DNA from: Takashimella koratensis
Taxonomy: Eukaryota; Basidiomycota; Tremellomycetes; Trichosporonales; Tetragoniomycetaceae
Direction of reading: 5' to 3'
NCBI GenBank assembly: GCA_003116875.1
Contig: BCKT01000015.1
Location: forward strand, 372,001 to 436,000
Length of the DNA: 64,000 nucleotides
How positions within the stretch are numbered: the first letter of the stretch is position 1; each line of letters opens with the position of its first letter. Shown one piece after another: positions 1-11,579 of this stretch. The position numbers and the translations under genes were made by a program. The notes under the pieces are model-generated. The model saw only the letters and a list, made by a program, of their open reading frames with translations, was not told where the DNA came from and did no database searches.

Positions 1-124
1 CGGTGTTGGATGACAATCTATACTCACGTCGCTTCTTCCTCGTGCCGTCCTCTTCTGGGCTGTCGGCCTTGACCGCTACCTCGGGACTGGTCGATGCCAG
101 CTCGTCTATCTCTTGGCTATCCAT
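1..124 (-). CDS. 5' end of an unrecognised gene running off the left edge
   Basis: An ATG at 124 opens a minus-strand frame reading MDSQEIDELASTSPEV and ending in the basic stretch GTRKKR. After 32 codons plus one base it meets a good splice donor (GTGAGTATAG) just left of position 28. The first exon is therefore 124..28 and the rest of the gene lies outside the window. The acidic/serine-rich start followed by a basic cluster would suit a nuclear protein such as a transcription factor, but no domain is visible and no function is assigned. Confidence 0.5.
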   Translation of the reverse strand, partial: MDSQEIDELASTSPEVAVKADSPEEDGTRKKRREYRLSSNT

Positions 125-1493
125 GTCTCGGGGTGGGGTAGGATTGTGCTTCGTTATCGGAGTAGACGAAGCCTGGATATGGAGAGATGATTAGTGATGT
201 AAAAAGGGTTGGGTTTAAGCTTGACCAGCGGCAAAGTGTGGACGAAGAGGAGGAAAAAGAGCTGGAGTTGTGAGAAGGGGACGATGGGGGTGAGGAGGGC
301 GATGTCATCATACTCACGAGAGGAGGTACGAAAGGTGGAGGGGAGTAGTGAAGAGACTAGAAGTGCCCGACCCGAGACCGAGACCGAGAGAGGTAGAAGC
401 TTGTTAAGGTGTGGGCAGGTGACCTCGTGACGGGAGGTTGGGTGGGTGGTCGGACGATGCTAGCTTGAAGACGGGGGTGGGTGAGTGGGGACGGGTGGAG
501 GGGGAAGAGGGGAAGAGTCGGGAGGAGAAGGGGAGGAGGGGGAAGAGGGGGAAGAGGGGTGAGTCTGCTGGAGTGGTGTGACGGTCACCTGGTAAACACC
601 GGTAGTGGGCGGTGACGATGACCATACCAAGCAATACAATACTGGTTCCTAGGGGACCACGTGGAAACGAGTCCCGGTGTCTTCAATTTTTGATTTCAGA
701 GTGTGCACGGTGCACGGGGTCTTTCCCCCTCCCGGCCCTGCCCCTCTCGGTTGCGTCCTCGCTGCCGTCTTGCCGGTCCAGAGGTCTGTGCATTCTTTCA
801 TCTTCCATCTCCCCATCTCCCCTCCCTGCCCGCCGTCCCCGATCAACCCCCACGCCGAGCCGGCCGTTAGATCTGTTTCACCCCTTTGCCCCCCCTGCTC
901 CTCCTGCCTGTTACCCTTGCTTCCTTGGTTCTGGCTCTCCCGTCCCTCGTGACCCTGGCCTCTGCCGCACCGAAGAACGCGGAGCCAGATCTCCCCTCGG
1001 ACGCTCCGCCAGTCTGATCCCTAGTTCCGGTATATATCCATACTCCGATGGAACCTCACTCCACGGTCCGAACCCCGGCACGGAAAGCCGCATAAAACCC
1101 GCTGCGTACGGTATTCAATCTCCTGATCCCGCTTCATCATGCACCACTCGCAGGGCACGAGCAGTTCACTTTAACGCATACAAGATAGTTGTGCATATTG
1201 GCTACATTGTTGGTACTTCTTCAACTGCTTTGTCTTTATACTCAACAGATTACAAGTCCCTGCGATGAACGTATTGCCCAGTCTCCTCCTGGAATACAAG
1301 CGAGTGGGGGCCACCGGTGTCGAGGTCCTTTGGGTCGCTGATGGCTGTGATAGACGTCGTCAGCAAGTGCCCATGCGTCCAGTGGATGTCCACATGGTCT
1401 GTGTAGTCTACATTGCCAGGCATCACAAGGGAAGCGAGGTATGACTAATATGACTCATTTGGCGGCCGCGGAGTACCGGCGCAAGGGAAATCT
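125..1493. other. intergenic region, no gene seen
   Basis: This is 1.4 kb between the start of the left-edge gene and the stop of the next minus-strand gene. Positions 440-560 are strongly purine-rich on the plus strand, hence a C/T-rich leader for the minus gene at 124. Positions 720-960 are C/T-rich. The open frames across it are low-complexity Pro/Ser readings without intron logic or recognisable domains. Confidence 0.5.
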
Positions 1494-2314
1494 TTACAAC
1501 TCACGAGCACCACGTGAAGGGTCAGAAGCCGCAGCCGAGTCGGTGTTGAAGTCGTCCTCACGGCGGTAGTGGCCCCCGGCGCCACCGACAGCACCGACAC
1601 CCGTCCCATACTGGGCAGAGTCAAAGGCGCTGCGAGAGGTAGTGTCAATACCGGCGCCACGAGTGGTAGTGTCGATGCCGGCGCTACGGGCGGTGTCGAA
1701 GCCAACGTCGCGAGAGTGGGCGTCGCCTACACTTGTCAGTTCACCCTGTTCAATCTTGTTCACTTGGTCTAGTGCACATAGCTCGTGTCTTTTGGCTTAT
1801 GTTACCCACCAGGCCGAGAGGCACAGGGTCAAAGGCTCTACTCACTCTTGCCGGTAAGCGCATCGGTCGTGCCGGAACCGACGTAAGCACCGCTGACTGT
1901 CTCCTGGTCATGCTGTGGCTTGAACGTGCCAGTGGACATGAACTTGTCTGCGATCGGGGTATCCTTGGGGATCCCAGCGGATGCATGTGAGCCTCCAAGC
2001 CCCGCATTGAACCCGTCTGATGTCGTACGGGGTTGGTCAAACTGTAAAGTGGTTGGTCACCGCCTCGTCTTCACCTCCGACCATGCACACGAGAGATGTA
2101 GAGCTAGGAGCTTGGCCCCGAAATAGAAAAGCTTCCGCAAGCCCCTCGGGGTTTGGGTGGGCGGTGGAGGTGGAGGTAAGAGGCAAGGTACAGAACTCAC
2201 CCCGCCAGAGAGACCGATGCCGGCACCGTGTTCGCCGTCGTCGAATCGGTCGCGAGGAGCGGGCCGGGTCGCGTCGGTGAGGCCAGAAGTGTTGATAGGG
2301 CGTTCGAGATTCAT
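1494..2314 (-). CDS. small hydrophilic Gly/Ser/Thr-rich protein (hydrophilin-like)
   Basis: Three exons join in frame: 2314..2201, 2041..1846 and 1726..1494, giving 180 residues. The protein begins MNLERPINTSGLTDATRP. It has no membrane segment or signal peptide and is rich in Gly, Ser, Thr, Asp and Ala. The last exon contains a short internal repeat (ARSAGIDTTTRGAGIDTT). Composition and size resemble fungal hydrophilins or stress-induced disordered proteins, but I do not recognise a named family. The ATG at 2314 is preferred because a TATA element lies about 85 bp upstream and the frame upstream of it lacks another convincing ATG. Both splice donors are GTGAGT. The neighbour is an allergen-like stress-type gene, which fits but does not prove a stress role. 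Confidence 0.65.
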
Positions 2315-2397
2315 GGTGTTGGTCTTGGTGTTGAGTGATGAGTGTGTAGTACTAGGGGAGGTGGGGATTGGGGCGATCTGACCGCCCAACTGACCGG

Positions 2398-2404
2398 TTT
2401 ATAT
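2398..2404 (-). promoter_or_regulatory. TATA element for the gene starting at 2314
   Basis: The minus strand reads ATATAAA about 85 bp upstream of the chosen ATG. TATA-type promoters are typical of regulated, stress-responsive fungal genes. Assignment is by position only. Confidence 0.45.
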
Positions 2405-2611
2405 GTGGGTCGTTCCAGTGAAACGAGGGTACGTCAGAGTGGCAGTGGAGCCTACAGTCTAGGCACATGACGTCCATGCTGCATTCTCCAGCCACACCAA
2501 CCTCCAATCCACCGCCATTGCACAGCCAAGCCTATAGCGTCTGAGCCGACGCTACGCAGCCAGCTGCCTAAAAGTCTCCATCACGCAGTTGCATCATGCA
2601 TCCATCACGCA

Positions 2612-4059
2612 CTATAACGCTTCACCTATGACACCATCTGTCGATCCCTTCAAGTACCTAAACTCGGTCTGAACCGATGACGATCTCTCCCCTTCTCCAT
2701 CTTCATCCCAATATGGCATCCTAACTTCCCTGACCTGCTTGGGGCCTCGTTCAAACACCTCCTCACCAAGCACTTCCCTCGCTGTTGCCTCGTCCACTTC
2801 GTGCCAAGCCTGCGTCGCGGTCGAGTAGATCCGATGTTGCGTCGGGAGGACGATGGGTGATGGATCGGCGATCGGCTGAATTACGGGACTGAAAAGGGGG
2901 GGGGGGGGGGAGGAAGGAGGTGGGGCGTTAATCGTAAGACAAGCAGATCGTGGAAACAGAGATCGTACTCACTAGATGTGATGTTTATGGACATCTCGAT
3001 TGATGACGGTTGTGTACTCGTTTAATTCTACCGGGCGGACGTGCTCCTGTTGAACCTATCAGCCACGGTCAAGTAAAGATCTGCACAGCGCGGCCAACTC
3101 ACATGAACGACGGGCTCTAGCCACTTTGTCTGCACGTCCACTGTTCCTCTCTGCACTTCCAGCCCTGCATTCGAGAACACCCTTCTCCCTTCCTCGCTGA
3201 CCCCCTTGACTCTGCCCTCCGCCTCCCTAGCTACCTGATCCACCAGCTGTTCCCGCTGTACATGTATTGGCAGTGTCGCTTGTGCTTGCTGTCTTTGTGG
3301 CTCAGCTGATAGTCGCGACGACGAAGACGACGCCGAGGCCGGCGGCGGTTGTGTCCAATTCCGAGTGTGCCGCTCGCTCTCACGTAGCTGATTTCGGGGA
3401 ACGGGTACGGGTAAAGGGTGGGGAGGAGGTCCACGCTGTCCCAGACTTGACATACGGGCCGGAATTCGTGGTGGTGATTGGAGCGATGCGCTCCGTCCGT
3501 GTCTTTTCGCCCCTCCTCCGCCTCCTACTCCAGCTCCTGCTCCGGCTCCGGCTCCTGCTTCGCGACTGATGCTCGCTCGTTGCGGTGATTTCGGCGGGAA
3601 CGGAAAATCGTTCAAGCGAGAAGTAATAAACGCGACATCGATAGAACCTCGATCCATACGCTCTGTTCGGAACATCTCTGGGCTTGTATCGGGTGCCATG
3701 GTGGGTGGTGGAGGTGCTGCTCTCATCGGTACTGTCGAAGACGATGGTCCTGCCCTCCCAAATGTTCTCGGATCAAAATGGAGACCAGGCGACTGCGGCG
3801 TGTGTCGAGGGAGTTGAGTCTGTGGTCTGTCGATCACCACCTCTGTCGCTGTCTCCTTCTTCGCTAGCACCGCTGGGTCTGGCCCGATCACGACGACAGG
3901 AGCATTCGCCATCTGGTCGTCGCGCCGAGCGGGCTTGGGCGAACCGTACGGCGTTATCAGCTCGGTCGAGGACGACGACGAAGCGGCCGATAGCGTCGAC
4001 GCTGTCGATGGGTTCTTCTTGTGTCGCCCGATCTTAGACAGTCGGTCGCGGATGAACAT
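2612..4059 (-). CDS. allergen-like (HVRP/HHxYPVIQPI motif) protein with long disordered N-terminus
   Basis: Exons 4059..3103, 3046..2973 and 2888..2612 join in frame to give 435 residues. The first about 310 residues are Ser/Pro/Gly-rich and probably disordered (start MFIRDRLSKIGRHKKNPS, with an Ala-Gly run near residue 175). The C-terminal part holds the recognisable module EHVRPVELNEYTTVINRDVH, then HKHHIYPVIQPI, then a conserved-looking AWHEVDE. The same EHVRP...HHH...VQPI pattern occurs in the divergent neighbour at 5498, so the two belong to one family, often labelled allergen-like in basidiomycete annotations. The start ATG is the first in the frame. A poly-C tract lies directly before the second intron's acceptor. 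The biochemical function of the family is not known to me. Confidence 0.7.
2896..2910. repeat. poly-G/poly-C tract, 15 bases, inside an intron
   Basis: Fifteen consecutive G on the plus strand form a poly-C polypyrimidine tract just upstream of the TTTTCAG acceptor of the minus-strand allergen-like gene. Confidence 0.9.
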
Positions 4060-5233
4060 GGCTCAGGCGGTCGTTGGCTAAGGTGATGTTGGACTATGTT
4101 CGGGGTTCAAGTCGGGGTTTGAGTCAGAGAGATGTTTGTGTAAACATGTGTACATGCAGAGAGAGAGAAATCTTATGTTGGAAGCATCCGTCAGTCTGGG
4201 CTAGAGTGAGGAGGGGAGGGTGGGAAAGGTGAGAGCGGAAGCTGTAGGCGGGTAGCCTAGCGTGAATCACGGGCAAGGGCCGAGGTCGAACCAACTAGGT
4301 GCGGATGACGAGAAGCGTATTACGCGGAATATGTGCAACAAATCACGCGGGGGAGCCACAAACCCACGAGATTTCGAGTTCAGGGTTGTGGGAATCGGAG
4401 GACAGGTCAAGGGGGATCGACCAAACCAAACCAAACTCCCAGCGAAAAACCAAAAAAAAAACGTGATCCCTAACCAAAACTTGGGTGGCTCCACTTTGCT
4501 CTACCGGGTTCCATTTCATCGTCGTGACGCAACGGCGCGTGCTTTTTCGACTGAACGCTTTTCATCCTCGATTCAACCGACGCAACCCTACTCGCGCGAA
4601 ATATCGTTTACTGATCCGGGATATGCGAAAGGATAGACACCATCGACGTCTTTTTCACGGCATATGAAAAGTGCTTGGTAAGGAGCGGGTCGTGCCTGCT
4701 CGTTGGTTTCATACGTCAGGAGCAAGAATGTCGTCTCTCATCACTGCGGCGATCAGTCTCCACTGTTGGAGCTGGGACACGACGCAGACGGGCCGAATAA
4801 GCAGGGTCAAGGGGAGAAACAGACATCGCACGCCAAGGACGTCAGCCAATTATAGAACAATGCTGCGATCACACGAAAACCGGAATCCGCTGCTGTTGCT
4901 GCTGTCGCTGACGACATGAGGGTTGTACCATACTGCTGGACCCTGCGCTTGTCCATCAGATGAGATCGGTCCAATTGAGCCGGTTGAATCATGACGGGGA
5001 CTAATCGCAGTTGGCCTCTAACTGGTGTGTACGCCTCCCGGCATCCGAATCTCACCACTGCGACTCCTCTTCTGGCTTCCTCTGCGCCTCTGGGCTCCTA
5101 TCCCTTCCTCTACGTCAAAGGATGTCAGCGTCCGGCCGCAAGTTTGACGCTACCCAGGATGGTTCCTCTTCCGGAGCCGCCGCTGCCCCCAGTTCCTCAG
5201 CTCCGGTACACTAACACCTGGTCACGCCCGGAC

Positions 5234-5248
5234 CCCCTCCCCTCCCCT
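5234..5248 (+). promoter_or_regulatory. triple CCCCT (STRE-like) array
   Basis: Three directly adjacent CCCCT pentamers lie about 250 bp upstream of the allergen-like gene at 5498. The motif is the core of the stress response element bound by Msn2/Msn4-type zinc-finger factors in ascomycete yeasts. It could also be part of a general C/T-rich tract. Confidence 0.35.
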
Positions 5249-5385
5249 GGCCCTGGCCTGATTGCCCGTGTTGTCGATCTGGATGACCCGATCCCCGCGT
5301 CTCGACCCTAATCGGCTCCTCAGGTGACCCAAATTAGCAACACCTATGACGCCGTGTTGGAGCCAGCCTTCCAACCGTTTGCGCA

Positions 5386-5392
5386 TATATAA
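5386..5392 (+). promoter_or_regulatory. TATA box of the gene at 5498
   Basis: TATATAA stands 106-112 bp before the ATG at 5498, a normal spacing for a fungal TATA promoter with a roughly 70-80 nt leader. Confidence 0.6.
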
Positions 5393-5497
5393 TCGCACCT
5401 CGACACCCGACTCCTCATCCCATCAATCACAAGTCCAACTTGTTCCAACAAACCCAATCACCAACCCACCCAACCCCCACACAACACAACAACCAAC

Positions 5498-6204
5498 ATG
5501 TCGAACATCACCCAGGGCGTCAAGGAGTTCTTCAAGGGCTCTGCCAAGCCGGACTCTACCGAGGTCTGTTCCGAAACTGCTCCCGAGGTCGTGCAGGAGC
5601 ACGTTCGACCGCAGGAGCACACTGAGAACGTCGAGGCGATCGATCGCGAGCGACACATTCACCACCATCAACACCGTGTCCAGCCTATCGAGCACAAACA
5701 GACCCTTGACACTCAGCACGTCCACACCACCGCCCCCGTCGTTCACCGCGAACACAAGGAGGAGATGGTCCCCGAGCACCAGCAGAAGCTTCACGAGCAG
5801 CGCACGCTCCACACCAACCGCCAGACCCAGGGCGAGGTCGAGGCGACCCACGCTCACATCGGTCAACATGTCAATGAGCACGAGCACCACCACATCCACG
5901 AGACCGTCCAGCCTGTCATCCAGCGCGAGACGATTCAGCCCACCCACGTCCACCACACTATCGGGATCCACGAGAAGGTCCACGATGCGCCGATCGTCCA
6001 CGAAGCTACGACGTTGCCGACTATCGGCCACTCCGACTTCCTCAAGCAAAAATCGATCGGCTCGCACGACCACAACCACGGTGCCGACGGCCACCAGCAC
6101 CAGTTCTGTGAGTAGCTTGGAACGAAAGCAATGTTCAGGTCAATGGCTGACAGAAAACAGACGAGGGTGCTCCGCGTGTCGGCGGTGGTCGCGACCAGGT
6201 TTAA
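5498..6204 (+). CDS. histidine-rich allergen-like protein
   Basis: Exon 1 is 5498..6107 and exon 2 is 6161..6204, giving 217 residues. The start MSNITQGVKEFFKG follows an A/C-rich leader (CAACATG), and the only intron has a GTGAGT donor. The protein is soluble and extremely rich in His, Glu and Gln. It carries EHVRPQEH near residue 30, a HIHHHQHRVQPI block near 50-60 and later HHIHETVQPVIQRETIQP and HVHHTIGIHEKVHD repeats. These are the hallmarks of a basidiomycete family commonly annotated as allergen or LEA-like. The divergent gene ending at 2612 carries a short version of the same module. The TATA box and CCCCT array suggest strong, inducible expression. Possible roles are metal binding through histidines or stress protection, but neither is proven. 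Confidence 0.8.
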
Positions 6205-6738
6205 TTGAGCCCCGTCACCCAATGATACGATAGCGTAGCTTGATGATCAGTCAGAAGAGTTTAAGGTAGAAGGAGAGCACGCAAGAGTCTTCGTTCTTTG
6301 ATCCTTGTAGCCATAGTCAGATTGATGCAGCCCTCCATTGCTTGAGCCGGGAGATTTGAGAGATTGAATGACGTGGAGTAGAGTTAGAGTTTACCCTTAT
6401 CAGTGCGATTGACGCTCGTCTCCGAGTCATCACCGACTGACGACGGACTGCCCATTTCGGATCCGAGATTGGCTCTACTTTTGACTAACCCTCCCCCGCC
6501 TGGCAACAACAACTCGACATTGCACTTACCGCCACCATAGACTCTAGACAGGGCTCATCCTCGACTCCAACTCGATTGCTGCCGAGCTCGAGGGTCTCTC
6601 CGTTCACCTGCTTGTCCGACTCCGCACCGCCCCTGCCCCCTCCCTTTCTATTTATCAGCCGCCGCTCCCTTGCTTCCTAAGCAACAACAACCTCTCTTTC
6701 CCTTCTCTCAATACCCTTCTGTTACCTACCTACCCCCC
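6205..6738. other. intergenic region, promoter of the transcription factor gene
   Basis: No gene is seen between the allergen-like stop and the ATG at 6739. The last 150 bp are strongly C/T-rich, the usual leader type in this window. Confidence 0.5.
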
Positions 6739-9720
6739 ATGGATCCCACAATCACAGACTGGCACACTATGGCCGACATGTCCATGTTCTCCACCCCATC
6801 AGTAACCACATCCTCCTCTGCGCCCTCCAACCAATCCAACTCGACACCGGGCGGCGCTCCTTCCCACAGTCCACAGATCCACGCCTCGTCCAAGCCCCCA
6901 ACACCTCAACAAGATCCCTCCCCATCTACACTTGCACAATATCCTGCCAATGGCAGGTCGAGGAAACAGAACGTCGCTTGTGATCCTTGCCGAAATAAGA
7001 AGATCCGATGTCACCGTCTCTCAGTGGATGAGAAAGTGAGTCAGCCAGCGTTCCAGTGTCCATGTCAATGAAAGAATGCTTGGCGACTGACCTCCGAGCT
7101 AGTGTAAACGGTGTATCTCGAAAGACCTAGAGTGTACGAGCGAGTACATCGAGCAACTTCAGACCAAGGTCAAGCAGCCGCGGAAGAAATCGGCGCTCTT
7201 CGACGACGACAGTAACAAGCGACAGAGGAGTGATGCAGGTGACGACGACCCTATGACCGGAGCTGGTCTGGACAGCCTCATAGGCAACAGCGATCTCTTT
7301 GCCGATAATGGGTGAGCACTTTGAACCAGTCTCGACCTAGGATGTAACCACTGACCAACCTGAACAGTTCATTACACTTATTAGCCAACCTCGTCCCATC
7401 TCAAGCAGCGTCTACGTCTTACTCGACCAACCTCGCTACCAAGACACCAGGCGAACAACAGGCCGGTCTGGTCCGGTTCATGTTCTCCCCAACGCCGGTG
7501 TTGCACGCGGACTGGCGATTCAACGACGTCAGTAGTGTCGAGTTGGCGAAAGCGGGCCAGTCGGATCTATGGGAAGAGATGGGCGGAGCTGTGTGGGAGG
7601 AGATGCCGACTGAAGCTCATCGAGCTCTGGGACAAGGCAACATCGATGCACTTAACGCGTACGTCCCTTCTCACTGCTAGAGGTCATGGCACCCTATACT
7701 GACACTTCTCCAGCCTCGTTTCCCATTTCATGGATTTGTACTTCACCATCGTCCACTCTCGGTGTCCCCTCGTTGACCCCGATACCGTCAAACAACAGTT
7801 TGCTTCTCCGGACACCCACCCGCAGGGAAGCGTTTACCTCCCTTTCCTCGCCGTGATCATCGCGTTTGGCGCCAAGTTCTCAAGCCACCCGACCATCGTC
7901 GCGGACAAGCAAGAATGCTGGAATCGCGATATCTTGAAGTCCCATGAAGGCCGACCACGGAGCCGGATGTTGCAGTTGCTGGTCATTAGGGCACTACAGG
8001 TATTAGAGACTTGTAAGGTGTATCGGATTAGTACCATCCCCAACGCACAGCCTTTGATCATTATGGAGGTTCTCATAGGTGGTAAGTGGTCTCCACATCA
8101 CTGTCATAGACATTTGCTGATGTTGCCACAGAAGCAATATATCGCAAAGATGGTGAGGGTTCTAAGATCATTGACGTGGACTAATTCGAAGCGTATTGGG
8201 CATACCACAGTAGTGCCGCTGCACGACACCTCAAGGCGATGCGCCTGACATCGCCGAAGAGCGTGTATACGATTGAAGACCAGACGCAGCGCACTGCTGC
8301 CATGTTCCTGTGGTGGACTGTCACTCTCTGGGATGGGTTCAACTCGGCGTTCAATCGACTCCAGCCACTCATGTGAGTTTGCTATAGCTCATGATCAACA
8401 GAACTATACCAGTTATTTGAGCTCAGTTGACCATCCGTAGCACGGACGAGGAATACAGCGAAGCGGCAATTAGCGATCCGATTGTGCCGTTTCTCGACGT
8501 CACTATCTCGGCAGACGAGCAAAAGATCTTTTCCCCCGTTGATCCATCTGCCCCTCCTGTGAGTTGAGAGGTATTATGCCCCGCCGAAGCTCAGCTAACG
8601 TCTGTTGCAGAAAGTCGTAAGTGATCTCGTTCACTCATGCCTTATGCTTTCCTAACATATGCTAGCTCTGGTTCACCGCTGCCAACGCTGGCAACTACAT
8701 CTGCCGTCGACTTTGTCGAGACTTATGGTCCTCGCGTACTCGAGCCAACGGAATCCCGACCTCGGTATTACGCGATTTCGTCCACCTTCAATCCAAGTGG
8801 CGTGATGCGTTTTTCACACGAACAAGTTTGCCCACTCAACCGCCAAGTGAATGGGGCCTGTTGACGATGATTGACCTGTGCCACTCGGATTCGTACTTCC
8901 ACACTTTGTGGTTGGTCGTCGAGCGCGCGATTGAGGATTTCGGACTCCAAGAGGTCAAGTCGTTTGAGCGCGGTCAGCACCAAAGTCAAATGACTATTGA
9001 GGCTCAACAGCTACGCGAGAGGATCAAGCAGGAGTCGTTGCATGCGAGTTTGCGTATCGCTGCGTTAGTGGCCATCCTCGCTGCGAACCAGTGGCTCAAG
9101 GTCGATCCGTGAGTCCTGCCTCAAATCTTGATTCAAACTCATGGCTAACGGTATTTAGTCAACTCTTATGTCACAGCGTATACGAAGCCGGCCACCTCCT
9201 CGCTCGCCAGAAACGCGCTGAATACCGTATCTGCGTGATTGGGCTGCAACAATGTTCTCACCCTTATCCACAGATGTGGCCACTCGCTCAGGAACTCGAC
9301 AACTTGTACTCTGGTTCTTCACTGCACCGCGATTCCGAAATGTGTCCATTAATTGTGATGGCTGCGGATCTGCAAAACCCTTCAATGGATGCAACGGCAA
9401 ACATGTTTGGGAACGTCCCATACTTGTTCCCAGCGGTCCCGGGAGGCGCAACGTCTGCCTCCCTTCCAGTGCAGCCAAACGCACCGAGCAACACACCACC
9501 TCCGCGCGCTCCCAGGTTCTCCACCCGGGCAGATGAATTGGTACGTTGGGACCGATTTGCGAAAGCCGACCCGGTTCTGAGGCATCGATACAAGAGAGGG
9601 TTGCTGACAGGACCGCAGTTCGCTTCTGGGTACACGACGCTACCTGACCTGACGGCACCTGACGACAGTCCACGAGACCTCACTCACACGCTCTTCGAGT
9701 GGCTGCACCAAAAAATGTGA
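6739..9720 (+). CDS. Zn2Cys6 fungal transcription factor
   Basis: Ten exons join in one frame: 6739..7035, 7103..7311, 7368..7658, 7714..8081, 8132..8152, 8192..8372, 8441..8558, 8611..8616, 8666..9108 and 9159..9720, giving 831 residues. Residues about 80-110 hold the binuclear zinc cluster ACDPCRNKKIRCHR...CKRCISKDLEC, with the intron falling between the two cysteine halves. A short basic linker (KQPRKKS) follows. The middle region carries the fungal-specific transcription factor domain (Fungal_trans), seen in segments such as AYWAYHSSAARHL-type sequence and RTAAMFLWWTVTLWDGFNSAF. It is presumably a nuclear DNA-binding regulator, but the target genes are unknown. Exon 8 is only 6 nt and exon 5 only 21 nt. 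The first ATG used (MDPTITDW) follows CCCCC. Confidence 0.85.
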
Positions 9721-10855
9721 TCGGCAGCAACTGCCGCCACGTAAACAAGTGATTTTTGCTTCCGCTGTCAACCCCTGCACGAAAATTTCGGCAGGATGAA
9801 ATAAAAAGAGACGAGCCTGTCTCTCTCCTCTTTTCCACGTCTCTCATCTCTCCCCAAGACTCAACATGGCCTGTAGATAGTCTATAATCGTGAGTGCTTG
9901 CTCTACAGAACCACGTCTAGATCAACAGACGTGTTGTGCTGCATTCTACCGTCTATTTCATCCTCTCTCCCTCCCTCCCATCCCTCTCCTACTCCTCATT
10001 GATGACCACGTTTGTCGCCCCAGTCCTATGGGCCTCTATCCCTGCGGGGGGACGCCATGCGGATCGACATTCTTCATAGCCAAAATGATACTTGCTGAGA
10101 ACTATCCCAACACACACCTCTCTCCCCCTCACTCTTCCTCTCTGATTTTGGTATCTTTCCTGGTCTCGGCTGGGTTGATCGAGTGGGAACAAGGTGCTAA
10201 CGGATTTCGTCGACGAAACACAGTGCATGTAACCTAGTGTTTGTTTATTTTACTTGATAGCTTGCTAGGGGATTGACGAGCGCGCCGTGTCGCGCTCGAC
10301 TTGTTTGATCGTAAGTCACTGTTCTCTCGTGTTATGCTTGTGACTTGCGCCTTCTCTTCCATGTCTCCTTTCCCTTGCCTGCCCTCCTATCCTTCCACCC
10401 TCCACCGCTCCCCACTCTATCCCAATGCCCAGCGATGATCTGCATTTCCATGCTAAGACTGATCCCTACGGGGGATGAAGTCACAATTGTAACTCATAAG
10501 AACGGCCAGCTGAGGGCTTTCGACAACACAGAATTTTCCTATCCCTTCTCTCCACTTCCCCTCGTGTTCTTATTCTCCACAAACGTGTTTGGCCGGCACT
10601 GGGATTCATTGAAAGAAGGATGGTTGCTGACAACTTCAGCAGTCAATTGACCAGTTGCGCCCCAGGGCTACGCCTGGGCATGTTGTATAATCCACGCAAG
10701 TGTTTAGTACTGTGACCATGATCACTTTGGCTATTGTACTTTGACATAATTTAGAGTCACATGTGATCTCATACCTTGCGATGTATGCAATGCTATCAAG
10801 ATGCTATCTCATCTCACTCATCTCTCACGCTCAACTTCATCCCGAACAAACTGCT
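9721..10855. other. convergent intergenic region, no gene seen
   Basis: This 1.1 kb lies between two converging stops (9720 plus, 10856 minus). It is less GC-rich than its surroundings and contains several C/T-rich blocks. I see no exon chain, tRNA or repeat in it. Confidence 0.45.
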
Positions 10856-11579
10856 CTATGCGAGCTTGCGCTGTACTGCTTCGGGCAAAGGCGGGAGACC
10901 ATCTGCCAAGGATTCGTCCCGTCAGCTAAACCCTAAACTGGCAACAGCTGCACGCAACTCACATTGCAACTGGTTCTCGACAATTTCGCGCGCCAAATCT
11001 GTCCGTCCGAGGTTGACGCAACGACCTGCATCTCTATCAGCACACCTCTTATACCTCCCCAGTCCCTCGCATCAGAGAGGGACCACCATTGCCCGACTCG
11101 ACACCTTCTTCTAGGCCTCCGCCCACCACTCTTAATCCCAATGCCCCATCCCCCCATTACTCACCAACAATCTCTTCTGCAGTTTTGGTCGTAACCCTTC
11201 GACCACTCAACCTCCACGCCTTGATCACCTCCTTCAACCCTTCTACATCCTCCTCGTCGGTAAGCTGGACGACCTTCCTCAACTCGCCTACGCGGGCCTG
11301 GGACGCCGCGGCTCTCCGCTGTAGACCCGGTAGCGCCGCGACGGACAGAATCGACCGAACGAGAGAGCTGCGCTGGTCTGCCCGACTGCCAGAGGACGAA
11401 GGGGCGTCCGAGGCGTCAAAGAGGTCGTCGACATCAAGGTCTTCGGTTTCGTCGTCGAATGTGGGTTTGGACTTCCGGAACAAAGGCGCAGAAGAGCGGA
11501 GAGTTCGGGATTGAAGAGCGGGGAGAGGACGGGAAGAGCGCACGCTCAGTCGTAGAGAAGAGGTCAGGGAGGTCAACAT
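10856..11579 (-). CDS. small, probably mitochondrial protein of unknown function
   Basis: Exons 11579..11165, 11025..10963 and 10902..10856 join in frame to give 174 residues. The start MLTSLTSSLRLSVRSSRPLP is rich in Arg, Ser and Leu and free of acidic residues for about 40 positions, which is typical of a mitochondrial targeting peptide. An acidic block follows (DDETEDLDVDDLFD). The C-terminal half is helical (RKVVQLTDEEDVEGLKEVIK, then NLGRTDLAREIVENQL) and reads like the short helical repeats of fungal mitochondrial ribosomal or PPR-type factors. A role in the mitochondrial ribosome is possible but I cannot name a family. The third exon is short (47 nt), so the 3' end is less certain than the rest. 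Confidence 0.6.

Larger units (their letters stand above)
4060..5497. promoter_or_regulatory. divergent promoter region of the two allergen-like genes
   Basis: This 1.44 kb separates the divergent starts at 4059 and 5498 and contains no credible gene. Visible elements are a TATA box at 5386 and three back-to-back CCCCT pentamers at 5234-5248. CCCCT is the core of the yeast general stress element (STRE). Its use here is inference. Confidence 0.5.

Noticed and set aside
612..1268. 218-codon open frame on the plus strand
   Set aside because: Low-complexity Pro/Ser/Arg composition from a C/T-rich tract, no domain and no intron logic. It lies in a probable leader or intergenic region.
5346..6233. 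295-codon plus-strand frame and 225-codon minus-strand frame over the allergen-like gene
   Set aside because: Both are shadows of the His-rich coding sequence. Their composition (Ser/Arg/Thr; Val/Leu/Asp) is what the other frames of CAC/GAG-rich DNA give.
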